Shown here: one piece after another, positions 1 to 5,808 of the stretch | Position numbering within the stretch: the first letter of the stretch is position 1 | Layout of the letters: each line of letters starts with the position of its first letter | NCBI GenBank assembly: GCA_024640925.1 | Contig: JAHEEB010000177.1 | Location: 1-7,526, forward strand | Direction of reading: 5' to 3' | From: Bacteroidota bacterium | GTDB lineage: Bacteria; Bacteroidota; Bacteroidia; Bacteroidales; UBA10428 | Length of the DNA stretch: 7,526 nt | Position numbers and translations under genes: made by a program | Notes under the pieces: model-generated | What the model was told of the DNA's origin: nothing | Database searches by the model: none | The model's input: only the letters and a program-made list of their open reading frames with translations

Positions 1-1
1 G

Positions 2-106
2 AACGGGGTTAGCGGGGGATTCAGGATGGGACCTATTTTTGGTGGAATGTTACTTTCCGGTAAAAAAGTATCTGAATTGATTGTTGCCAAACTAAAGAAA
101 GAATAA
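2..106 (+). CDS. thi4: Thi4-family (sulfide-dependent) thiazole synthase, 3' end only
   Basis: Only the last 34 codons are in the window; the gene is cut by the left edge and ends at TAA 104-106. The visible residues contain [20 protein letters not shown], which resembles the C-terminal FAD-binding end of Thi4 and archaeal ribose-1,5-bisphosphate/thiazole synthases (R-M-G-P-x-F-G-x-M-x-x-S-G-x-x-x-A/S-E). These enzymes make the adenylated thiazole carboxylate precursor of thiamine from NAD and glycine; the archaeal/anaerobe type uses free sulfide, while the yeast type sacrifices its own cysteine. The residue that separates the two types lies upstream of the window, so the sulfide-dependent reading is an inference. 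thiE starts one base after the stop, and the thiE-thiC-thiD context supports a thiamine role. A different FAD-dependent enzyme with a similar C-terminus is possible but less likely. Confidence 0.72.
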   Translation, partial: NGVSGGFRMGPIFGGMLLSGKKVSELIVAKLKKE

Positions 107-107
107 T

Positions 108-722
108 ATGGACGATTTTGGCATATATATTATCATCACCAAACCGGTGTTGTCATACACTACCATTGCAGAGAAATGTGTTTCTAACGGCATTAAAATG
201 GTGCAGTTGCGCGAGAAAAATATCACCGACAAAGAACTCGTTAAAATCGGGAAAGATATCCGCGGAATTACGAAAGGAACAGGTACAAGTTTTGTGGTAA
301 ACGACAGACCTGATATAGCAGCTATCTGCGATGCCGATTATTTGCATCTCGGTCAGGATGATATATCTGTTGAAGATGCCCGAAAGATTGCAGGTGACAT
401 GAAAATTGGTCTGTCGACTCATTCGATAGAACAGGCACAAGAGGCATTAAAAAAGAATCCTGCCTATATCGGATTTGGGCCTGTTTATCCGACTACTGCG
501 AAAGCCAACCCGGATAAACCTGTCGGTACCGACCAATTGAACCAGGTACTTGGCTTTTCGAAGGTTCCTGTCGTTGCAATTGGTGGAATATTTCCCGAAA
601 ATATTCAATCGGTTATTAATGCAGGAGCCAGAAACATTGCAATGGTCCGATATTTTATGCAAACCGATGAGTTCGAGAAAAGATTAGAGTTCTTAAATGA
701 ATTATTAAACAAGCAAAAATGA
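108..722 (+). CDS. thiE: Thiamine phosphate synthase ThiE
   Basis: This 204-residue TIM-barrel enzyme joins HMP pyrophosphate to thiazole phosphate to give thiamine phosphate in the cytoplasm. The length is normal for ThiE (about 200-220 aa). Family motifs occur in the expected order: VQLREKN at residues 32-38 (pyrophosphate-binding Q, R and K), VVNDRPDIA near 63-71, HLGQDD at 80-85, a STHS turn near 103-106, GFGPVYPTTAK near 122-132, and the phosphate-binding VVAIGGI strand-loop in the C-terminal third. The ATG at 108 lies one base after the stop of the preceding thiazole synthase gene, and the stop overlaps the thiC start (ATGA at 719-722), so translation is probably coupled on both sides. 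No strong Shine-Dalgarno is present, only an A/G-rich stretch, as is usual in Bacteroidota. TenI, a ThiE-like aminase/isomerase, is the main alternative, but the intact substrate-binding motifs favour ThiE. Confidence 0.95.
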   Translation: MDDFGIYIIITKPVLSYTTIAEKCVSNGIKMVQLREKNITDKELVKIGKDIRGITKGTGTSFVVNDRPDIAAICDADYLHLGQDDISVEDARKIAGDMKIGLSTHSIEQAQEALKKNPAYIGFGPVYPTTAKANPDKPVGTDQLNQVLGFSKVPVVAIGGIFPENIQSVINAGARNIAMVRYFMQTDEFEKRLEFLNELLNKQK

Positions 723-1993
723 GTACCCAAATACAAAAAGCAAAAGAAGGAATCGTTACCCTGGAAATGCTGGAAGTTTCGGCAAAAGAAAATGTAGATG
801 CAAATTGGCTGCGTGAGGAAATTGCAGCAGGAAGGGTTGTAATTCCTAAAAACAAGAATCATAATTTTTCTGTCAGGGGAATAGGGAAGGGATTGAGCAC
901 AAAGATTAATGCCAATATCGGTACCTCAGATAAACATTGTAATTTATTAGAGGAAATGGAGAAAATGAAAGTGGCAATTAAATATGGCGCCGATGCAATT
1001 ATGGATCTTTCCACAGGTGGAAATCTGCGAAATATTTTAAAACAAATTCTTTCAGAATCCTCGGTTATGGTCGGAACGGTTCCTATATACGGTGTTGCCA
1101 GCCGTATATTATCTGAGGGCAAAAAGATAACCCAACTAAATCCCGAAGACTTATTCCAGGAAATAGAAATGCAGGCACAAATGGGAGTCGATTTTATGAC
1201 CTTGCATTGTGGTGTTACAAAATCTGCTCTATCATTTTTATTCAATGATGAAAGGGTTTGCGGCGTTGTAAGCAGGGGAGGAGCATTGCTAAAACGATGG
1301 ATTATAGATAATAACAAGGAGAACCCGCTTTATGAACAATTCGACCGGGTTCTTGAAATCTGCAAGAAATATGATGTTACCATTAGTCTGGGTGATGGAC
1401 TTCGTCCGGGATGTGGTTCAGACGCTACCGACAGGGGCCAGGTAGCCGAATTATTAATACTTGGAGAACTGACCGATAGGGCAAGAAACTACGGTGTTCA
1501 GGTTATGGTCGAGGGTCCCGGGCATATGCCTTTGGATCAGATAGAAGCAAACATGAAACTGATGAAAAGGATTTGCCACGAAGCTCCATTTTATGTACTT
1601 GGCCCTTTAACAACCGATTCTGCTCCGGGATACGATCATATTGTTGGAGCCATTGGGGGAACAGTTGCTGCTATTCATGGTGCAGATTTTTTATGTTATG
1701 TAACTCCCGCGGAGCACTTATGTTTGCCAGATATTAACGATGTAAAAGAAGGAGTTATAGCCAGCAGAATTGCAGCACACAGTGCCGATATTGTGAAAAA
1801 CATCAATGGTGCCCGCGAACGCGATTATACTATTTCCAAAGCCCGCTATCAGTTAGATTGGGAAACAATATTCGATAATGCCATTGATCCTGAAATTGCC
1901 CGTAAAAGGAGAAAGGAATCGGAAAGCAGCAATGAAGACCATTGTACAATGTGTGGCAATTTGTGTGCAGTTAAAAACGATAAAAACATTTGA
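719..1993 (+). CDS. thiC: Phosphomethylpyrimidine synthase ThiC, short form
   Basis: This is a non-canonical radical SAM enzyme that rearranges aminoimidazole ribotide into HMP phosphate, the pyrimidine branch of thiamine synthesis. At 424 residues it belongs to the short clade common in archaea and clostridia; the enteric, cyanobacterial and plant type has an extra N-terminal region. Visible motifs are KINANIGTS near 62-70, MDLSTGGN at 95-102, a VSRGG loop near 183-187, SLGDGLRPG near 223-231, EGPGHMP at 265-271, LGPLTTDSAPGYDH near 293-306 and TPAEHLCLP near 330-338. H269 and H333 are the likely metal ligands. The C-terminal [4Fe-4S] cysteines are C409, C412 and C416, spaced C-x2-C-x3-C, one residue tighter than the C-x2-C-x4-C of the long form. 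The start overlaps the thiE stop by 4 bases, and the TGA shares one base with the thiD ATG. The enzyme should be oxygen-sensitive. Confidence 0.96.
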   Translation: MSTQIQKAKEGIVTLEMLEVSAKENVDANWLREEIAAGRVVIPKNKNHNFSVRGIGKGLSTKINANIGTSDKHCNLLEEMEKMKVAIKYGADAIMDLSTGGNLRNILKQILSESSVMVGTVPIYGVASRILSEGKKITQLNPEDLFQEIEMQAQMGVDFMTLHCGVTKSALSFLFNDERVCGVVSRGGALLKRWIIDNNKENPLYEQFDRVLEICKKYDVTISLGDGLRPGCGSDATDRGQVAELLILGELTDRARNYGVQVMVEGPGHMPLDQIEANMKLMKRICHEAPFYVLGPLTTDSAPGYDHIVGAIGGTVAAIHGADFLCYVTPAEHLCLPDINDVKEGVIASRIAAHSADIVKNINGARERDYTISKARYQLDWETIFDNAIDPEIARKRRKESESSNEDHCTMCGNLCAVKNDKNI

Positions 1994-2745
1994 TGGAATA
2001 TTTTTTAACCATTGCTGCCTCTGATACCAGCGGAGGCGCAGGAATTCAGCAAGACCTAAAAGTAGCCCGCGATTTGGGCTACTGGGGTCTTTCTGCTCTA
2101 AGTGGCATTACAGTACAAAACTTTAATAACGTATTTGAAATAGAAGCTGTAAGCCCTTCTTTACTGCAATTGCAAATAGAACAATGTATCCAATCGTTTC
2201 CTGTTCGAGCTATAAAAATAGGAGCCATTTGCAGCATTCCCAACATAAGGGCAATATCCGATTGTTTAAGGAACAATAACGTAAAACACATTGTGCTCGA
2301 TCCTGTGCTTTTTTCAACCAGCGGCAAAGCCTTTCTTGAGCCTTCCGGATTAAAGGTTTTAAAAGAAACACTATTCCCATTTGCAGAATTGATAACTCCC
2401 AATAAACCCGAGTTCGAAATGCTAACAGAACAAAAAATCAATACAATTGATGAGGGTATTGAAATTGCAAAGGTAAAATGCAAGGAGTGGAATACTTCTA
2501 TTTTGCTAAAAGGAGGGCATTTTAATGATGCGATAATTAAAGAAGCACTCGTATGTCAAACGGACGTGAAATGTTTTAAAAGGGAACGAAAAACATTAAA
2601 ATATGAACATGGAACCGGTTGTACTCTTTCTACAGCTCTTGCCTGTTTTTTAGGGAAGAATATACCATTGATCGACTCATACCATTTGGCTTCGGATTAC
2701 CTGGTTAAGCATTTTATTGGATTACAATCATTTTTCAACCATTAG
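1993..2745 (+). CDS. thiD: Hydroxymethylpyrimidine / phosphomethylpyrimidine kinase ThiD
   Basis: This 250-residue ribokinase-fold enzyme phosphorylates HMP and then HMP-P to HMP pyrophosphate, the ThiE substrate. Diagnostic segments are the N-terminal IAASDTSGGAGIQQDLK (usual form A-G-S-D-x-S-G-G-A-G-I-Q-A-D-L-K), ITVQN near 37-41, LDPVLFSTSG in the middle, LITPNKPE, ILLKGGH, and the anion-hole loop HGTGCTLSTAL with H206, G209 and C210. I chose the ATG at 1993, whose A is the last base of the thiC stop (TGATG, 1991-1995). A TTG at 1990 would add one residue but is less plausible. The protein is slightly shorter than typical ThiD (about 260-270 aa), and it is not fused to ThiE. It is the last gene of the operon; a minus-strand gene converges on it 62 bp downstream. 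Salvage of exogenous HMP would also run through this enzyme. Confidence 0.95.
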   Translation: MEYFLTIAASDTSGGAGIQQDLKVARDLGYWGLSALSGITVQNFNNVFEIEAVSPSLLQLQIEQCIQSFPVRAIKIGAICSIPNIRAISDCLRNNNVKHIVLDPVLFSTSGKAFLEPSGLKVLKETLFPFAELITPNKPEFEMLTEQKINTIDEGIEIAKVKCKEWNTSILLKGGHFNDAIIKEALVCQTDVKCFKRERKTLKYEHGTGCTLSTALACFLGKNIPLIDSYHLASDYLVKHFIGLQSFFNH

Positions 2746-2807
2746 TTGTATTGTGCTGAAATGTGCAGGGTTTATAAACATATTATATCTGTGAATGTTT
2801 TGTTGCT
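2746..2807. other. Convergent intergenic gap, no convincing terminator
   Basis: These 62 AT-rich bases separate the converging thiD and MBL-fold genes. The best hairpin is a 6-bp stem AAACAT/ATGTTT (2776-2781 with 2795-2800) around a 13-base loop with no following T-tract, which is too weak to call. The two 3' untranslated regions probably overlap, or termination is factor-dependent. Confidence 0.4.
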
Positions 2808-3662
2808 TTAAATAGTAACTGTTATTGAATCCATCGAATTCTTGAAGAACATTATATTCGGAAATTTCTTTTTCAGCAGTTCAGCTTTCTTCGACCATTC
2901 TTCATTTTTTCCAGGCGGAATATGCATCAGGACAATGTATTTTGGATTGATTGTTTTTAAAATATAATCTAAATCCGATTCTCCTGACTTTAAAAGATTA
3001 TAATACAGAAATGCAACATCAACTGAGTCTACTAGTTTATTATTCTTTGAAATATAGTCTTGTATGGCATTTAACTCAATATCGCCCGAATGGAAAATTT
3101 TTATTCCATCCATCTCGAATAAAAAACTCACATTAAACATGGTCTCTTCCAAATCAATGCTGTCTCTATAAAACGATAAGTGTTTAAGGCCGATAACCTG
3201 AACAGGTATGCTTTGAATGGTTTCTGAAATGCTATGATTTATTTCCGGGGTTATTATCTTAAACTGTTTCTTTTTTCCAATGAAGCCAAAGCAGGTGCCA
3301 TCGATAAATACAATGGAAGGTTTACTTGTTACAAATGGAATGTTTTTATACTTCGACAAATATTCATTAATCAAAATGGGATCGCAATGGTCCTTATGGT
3401 AATGTGTTAACAGGTATAAACTGATATTATCAAAGGGAGCCGTGGAATTCATTATTTTGTCAGTTACCTCTTTTGGTGGAACAGGAAATGCTCCATAACC
3501 ATCGCTAAACAGAGCATCAATCAACACTTTGTGAGTTGACGATTCCAGTAAAAAACCTTCATTGGCAATATTTGTAATTTGCAAATTGTTATGAGATGCT
3601 TGTGAATAGGTAATGTTCAGATTAACAGATATCGCAAGAAGGAAAATAAGGAGTGTTCTCAT
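2808..3662 (-). CDS. Exported metallo-beta-lactamase-fold metal-dependent hydrolase
   Basis: This 284-residue protein begins with a typical signal peptide: MRTLLIFLLAISVNLNITYS, with a hydrophobic core at about 3-18 and probable cleavage near S20. There is no lipobox cysteine, so it is probably periplasmic or secreted. The mature part reads as an MBL fold: a VLIDALFSDGYG strand near 46-57 supplies the early Asp; the metal signature THYHKDH gives H87, H89, D91 and H92; other likely ligands are H161 (GLKHLS), D194 (HSGDIE) and H247 (VLMHIP). With this set an intact two-metal site is likely. The sequence resembles the UlaG-like / general 'MBL fold metallo-hydrolase' group rather than true class B beta-lactamases; the substrate is unknown. 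It is transcribed alone, converging on thiD and diverging from the sigma factor gene. The ATG at 3660-3662 (reverse complement) directly precedes the signal peptide. Nothing links it to thiamine synthesis except position. Confidence 0.85.
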   Translation of the reverse strand: MRTLLIFLLAISVNLNITYSQASHNNLQITNIANEGFLLESSTHKVLIDALFSDGYGAFPVPPKEVTDKIMNSTAPFDNISLYLLTHYHKDHCDPILINEYLSKYKNIPFVTSKPSIVFIDGTCFGFIGKKKQFKIITPEINHSISETIQSIPVQVIGLKHLSFYRDSIDLEETMFNVSFLFEMDGIKIFHSGDIELNAIQDYISKNNKLVDSVDVAFLYYNLLKSGESDLDYILKTINPKYIVLMHIPPGKNEEWSKKAELLKKKFPNIMFFKNSMDSITVTI

Positions 3663-3687
3663 AGAGCTATTTATTGATGTGATTTTG

Positions 3688-3725
3688 GGTTACCTTTTTA
3701 CCAATTGTTTAAGGTAAAAATAACC
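3688..3725. repeat. Inverted repeat / hairpin upstream of the MBL gene
   Basis: The left arm is GGTTA-CC-TTTTTACC (3688-3702) and the right arm is GGTAAAAATAACC (3713-3725). They pair over 13 bp with a 2-base CC bulge (3693-3694) and a 10-base loop (3703-3712). The structure lies 26-63 bases upstream of the minus-strand start codon, so it falls in that gene's leader or promoter. No T-tract follows on either strand, so it does not look like a simple intrinsic terminator. An operator or a leader RNA hairpin are the alternatives. Confidence 0.6.
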
Positions 3726-3835
3726 AGGAATTTATTATTTGACGAATGTTTTCAACTATTTTAATTCAGCAGCAAAATCCGATAACTTCTTGAAATGCTT
3801 GGTGTGTTTGATTACTGTACCTTCCTGAATACTTT

Positions 3836-3867
3836 TTTGTGTTTTTATTTTCTTTTGATTATGTTTG
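3836..3867 (+). promoter_or_regulatory. Bacteroidota sigma-ABfr-type promoter for the ECF sigma operon
   Basis: A -33 element TTTG (3836-3839) is separated by 20 bases from TATGTTTG (3860-3867), an exact match to the -7 consensus TAnnTTTG. Spacing and orientation fit the housekeeping promoter described for Bacteroides. Transcription would start near 3872, leaving a leader of about 100 bases before the sigma factor ATG at 3971. A weaker alternative -7 match, TAAATTTC at 3892-3899, lies 21 bases after a TTG at 3868-3870. Confidence 0.5.
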
Positions 3868-3876
3868 TTGCAAACA
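3862..3876. promoter_or_regulatory. Palindrome over the -7 box, possible operator
   Basis: TGTTTG-TTG-CAAACA is a perfect 6-bp inverted repeat with a 3-base centre. It overlaps the -7 element and reaches the predicted transcription start, where a bound repressor would block RNA polymerase. A 6-bp arm can occur by chance, and half of it is imposed by the promoter consensus, so confidence is low. Confidence 0.28.
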
Positions 3877-3970
3877 CTTTCCACTGGACCCTAAATTTCT
3901 ATCATCATGCAGCTAGAAGTGTTATAATTTCAGATTTAAAAGCATAGTTAACTCTTTTGCTCGCATTACC

Positions 3971-4522
3971 ATGTATATTTCTGACAAATCTTTGGTTGAG
4001 AGTTTGAAAGACGATGATGTCAGCGCCTTTAATGAACTTTATAGCCGGTATCATTCAAGAGTATTTCAGTTAGGAATAAGGTTCCTTCCATATAAAGAAG
4101 ACGCTGAAGAGATAGTGCAGCTGGTTTTTATTGCTGTATGGAATAATCGAAATAAAATAGATGAAAACCAAAACGTTAGTGCATACATATTATCCATTGC
4201 ACGTCATTGCATATATAATGCATTAAGAAAAGCCGTATACAGACAAGGATACATCGATTATTTAGGGCAAAATGATACGGATCATTCGTTTATAACCGAA
4301 GAAGTTGTGTTGTTTAACGAACTTGATGCTCTCTTGCACAAATTCCTTGAAAACATGCCCCCAAAACGTCGCGAAATATTCAGGTTACATCGCGAAGAAG
4401 GCTTATCCTATAAAGAAATTTCAACCCGACTTTCTATCGCAAGCAGCACGGTGAATACACAACTCACGAAAGCACTTAATTATATTCGCCAGAATATCAG
4501 GCTTATATACTCTGATAAATAA
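3971..4522 (+). CDS. ECF RNA polymerase sigma factor, Bacteroidetes FecI-like group
   Basis: This 183-residue ECF sigma factor has only regions sigma-2 and sigma-4, as the class does. Region 2 covers about residues 20-90, with the core-binding and -10 recognition helices around RFLPYKEDAEEIVQLVFIAVW (37-57) and SAYILSIARHCIYNALRK (70-87). Region 4 covers about 118-173, with MPPKRREIFRLHREEGLSYKE leading into the helix-turn-helix (ISTRLSIASSTVNTQLTKAL, 150-169). It fits the 'sigma-70 factor, Bacteroides expansion family 1' type that is paired with FecR anti-sigma factors and SusC/SusD loci. The ATG at 3971 places region 2 at the expected distance from the N-terminus. A fecR-type gene follows after 70 bp with no evident terminator, so the two are probably cotranscribed. 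The likely target is the promoter of the downstream receptor locus; a conventional promoter candidate sits upstream of the sigma gene itself. Confidence 0.95.
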   Translation: MYISDKSLVESLKDDDVSAFNELYSRYHSRVFQLGIRFLPYKEDAEEIVQLVFIAVWNNRNKIDENQNVSAYILSIARHCIYNALRKAVYRQGYIDYLGQNDTDHSFITEEVVLFNELDALLHKFLENMPPKRREIFRLHREEGLSYKEISTRLSIASSTVNTQLTKALNYIRQNIRLIYSDK

Positions 4523-4592
4523 AATCTTGAATTATTTTGTTCTTACCAATCATTAGATTTCCCCACTTAAGGTAATATATTATATAACTATT

Positions 4593-5696
4593 ATGGAAAA
4601 ACAGTTCAACATAAAAGATTTATTGGAAAAATTCCGCAAGGGTGAAGCCTCATCCATGGAATTGAAGAAGCTTTATGAAATATTGAAGGAAAATAATAAT
4701 CAGGAAATAGTATCGATGATTGATGAGGAATGGACAAAAACAGATAATGAGGAGAAATCTCCCGATTCCGAATCATTATTAAAACATATTCATGAAAGAG
4801 CAGGAATAACTGTTCCCCAGAAAGCTCATTCCGGTCGCGTAAAAGTAATTCGACGCAGTTTGCAATTCGCTGCAGTATTTTTAGTTGCTTTTCTTCTTTC
4901 CTGGTTATTAAAGCCAAGCACTTCAATTCCATCAGAAGAACGTGGGGATAAAAAAATAAGCTATTTCAAGATCACAGTACCCTATGGTTCTAAAACAACT
5001 GTTGAATTGCCCGATAGTTCCGAAGTTGTGCTGAATTCAGGAAGCAGTCTTGAATATCCCGATCGTTTTGGTGCAACCGATCGTACTGTATACCTGCATG
5101 GCGAGGCATATTTTAATGTAAGGCGCAATGAAAACAAACCTTTTTATGTTAAGACGAACGAAGTTACCATTAAAGTTCTCGGCACACAATTTAATGTTAA
5201 GTCTTTCCCCGAAGAGAATATTATGGAAACTGTTCTGGTTTCAGGCTCGGTAGAAATACTTCCGAATGAACAGACTTTTAATACGAAAAAACAGGAATAT
5301 AAAAGAATACTTTTAAAACCAAATGAGAAAGCAGTTTTCTTACACGATACCATATCCACTTCGGTTGTTAAGGCAGAAATAGAGAAACCTGTAGAAAACA
5401 GTATTCTAACAGCAACTGTTGCTTCGCAGAAAACTGAAAAAACAGAAACAGACATTGCCTGGAAAAATAACATTCTTGTGCTAAACAATGAACCTTTTAA
5501 AGAAATCATTAACAAGCTGGAACGGTGGTATAATGTTCGTATTACTATAAATGATGAAGCATTAGGAAATGTTCGGTTTTCTGCCCGATTTAACGGCGAG
5601 TCTATTGCAGAAGTTATGAATGCTCTCAGCTATACTCAACCATTTAACTATAAGATTAATAAAAATATGGTAGTAATTACAACAAATAAACACTAA
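4593..5696 (+). CDS. FecR-family transmembrane anti-sigma factor with DUF4974
   Basis: This 367-residue inner-membrane regulator has the standard Bacteroidota FecR layout. Residues 1-86 form a charged, helical cytoplasmic region expected to bind the sigma factor. Residues 89-106 (SLQFAAVFLVAFLLSWLL, preceded by RR) are the single membrane segment. The periplasmic FecR domain spans about 126-222, with VPYGSKTTVELPDSSEVVLN starting at 129, followed by the LHGEAYFNV and VLGTQFNVKSF signatures. A variable linker leads to a C-terminal DUF4974 domain at about 294-364, from ILVLNNEPFKEIINKLERWY to the end. The periplasmic part should contact the STN domain of the outer-membrane receptor encoded next. 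The domain order and 340-400 aa length are typical, with no sign of truncation. The 70-bp gap after the sigma gene and 112-bp gap before the receptor gene are normal for such cassettes. The start is the only in-frame ATG that gives a complete N-terminal region. Confidence 0.94.
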   Translation: MEKQFNIKDLLEKFRKGEASSMELKKLYEILKENNNQEIVSMIDEEWTKTDNEEKSPDSESLLKHIHERAGITVPQKAHSGRVKVIRRSLQFAAVFLVAFLLSWLLKPSTSIPSEERGDKKISYFKITVPYGSKTTVELPDSSEVVLNSGSSLEYPDRFGATDRTVYLHGEAYFNVRRNENKPFYVKTNEVTIKVLGTQFNVKSFPEENIMETVLVSGSVEILPNEQTFNTKKQEYKRILLKPNEKAVFLHDTISTSVVKAEIEKPVENSILTATVASQKTEKTETDIAWKNNILVLNNEPFKEIINKLERWYNVRITINDEALGNVRFSARFNGESIAEVMNALSYTQPFNYKINKNMVVITTNKH

Positions 5697-5808
5697 CCCC
5701 ATTTTGCCTATGGAAAAAAAATAAAAAATTAAAAAAGTGGGACATTCAATACCCACATGAATTAACCTAATTAACTAATTTTTTTACCTAACCTAAACAT
5801 TACAATGC
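5697..5808 (+). other. Leader between fecR and the SusC-like gene
   Basis: The 112-bp spacer contains an A-rich block (5713-5736), a short hairpin (5737-5756), a T7 run near 5779-5785, and a CTAA-rich stretch with ACCTAA repeated (5764-5797) just before the receptor start. I found no TTTG/TAnnTTTG promoter. This would be consistent with an ECF-type promoter here or with read-through from fecR, but the sequence does not decide between them. Confidence 0.4.
5712..5756 (-). terminator. Possible minus-strand intrinsic terminator
   Basis: GTGGG (5737-5741) and CCCAC (5752-5756) form a 5-bp GC-rich stem with a 10-base loop. On the minus strand this hairpin is followed at once by a T-rich tract (complement of 5713-5736), the form of an intrinsic terminator. 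No minus-strand gene would use it, so it would stop antisense transcription coming from the receptor gene. On the plus strand there is no adjacent T-run. The stem is short and chance occurrence is possible. Confidence 0.35.

Larger units (their letters stand above)
3663..3970. other. Divergent intergenic region (MBL gene / sigma factor gene)
   Basis: These 308 bases lie between the divergently transcribed MBL-fold gene and the ECF sigma factor gene. They hold a long inverted repeat (3688-3725) close to the MBL start, and a Bacteroidota-type promoter (3836-3867) with an overlapping palindrome facing the sigma gene. I saw no credible small gene, tRNA or insertion-sequence end in the rest. No matching -33/-7 promoter was found for the minus-strand gene. 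Confidence 0.6.

Noticed and set aside
1..107. Possible TPP riboswitch upstream of thiE
   Set aside because: The bases before thiE are the coding end of the preceding gene, with a 1-bp gap. No THI-box elements are visible; any riboswitch would sit upstream of the first operon gene, outside the window.
859..1317. Minus-strand open frame of 152 codons inside thiC
   Set aside because: It lies wholly within a well-supported gene, has no recognisable domain, and is the antisense shadow of conserved ThiC coding sequence.
1990..1992. TTG start codon for thiD
   Set aside because: The ATG three bases later overlaps the thiC stop (TGATG) and fits the ThiD N-terminus; TTG starts are rare in this phylum.
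2776..2800. Hairpin AAACAT/ATGTTT as a thiD terminator
   Set aside because: A 6-bp AT-rich stem with a 13-base loop and no T-tract is too weak to call.
2808..3662. MBL-fold protein as an antibiotic-resistance beta-lactamase
   Set aside because: The HxHxDH motif is shared by the whole superfamily; the rest of the sequence resembles the UlaG-like general hydrolase group, and nothing points to beta-lactam hydrolysis.
4554..4561. TAGATTTC as a -7 box for a separate fecR promoter
   Set aside because: It matches 7 of 8 consensus positions, but no TTTG lies at 19-21 bases upstream; the nearest candidates give spacers of 14 and 24 bases.
4575..4592. TATATTATATA palindromic stretch before fecR
   Set aside because: Low-complexity AT sequence that forms palindromes readily; there is no supporting structure.
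5144..5515. Minus-strand open frame of 123 codons inside fecR
   Set aside because: It is opposite conserved FecR-domain coding sequence and has no independent start context or recognisable features.
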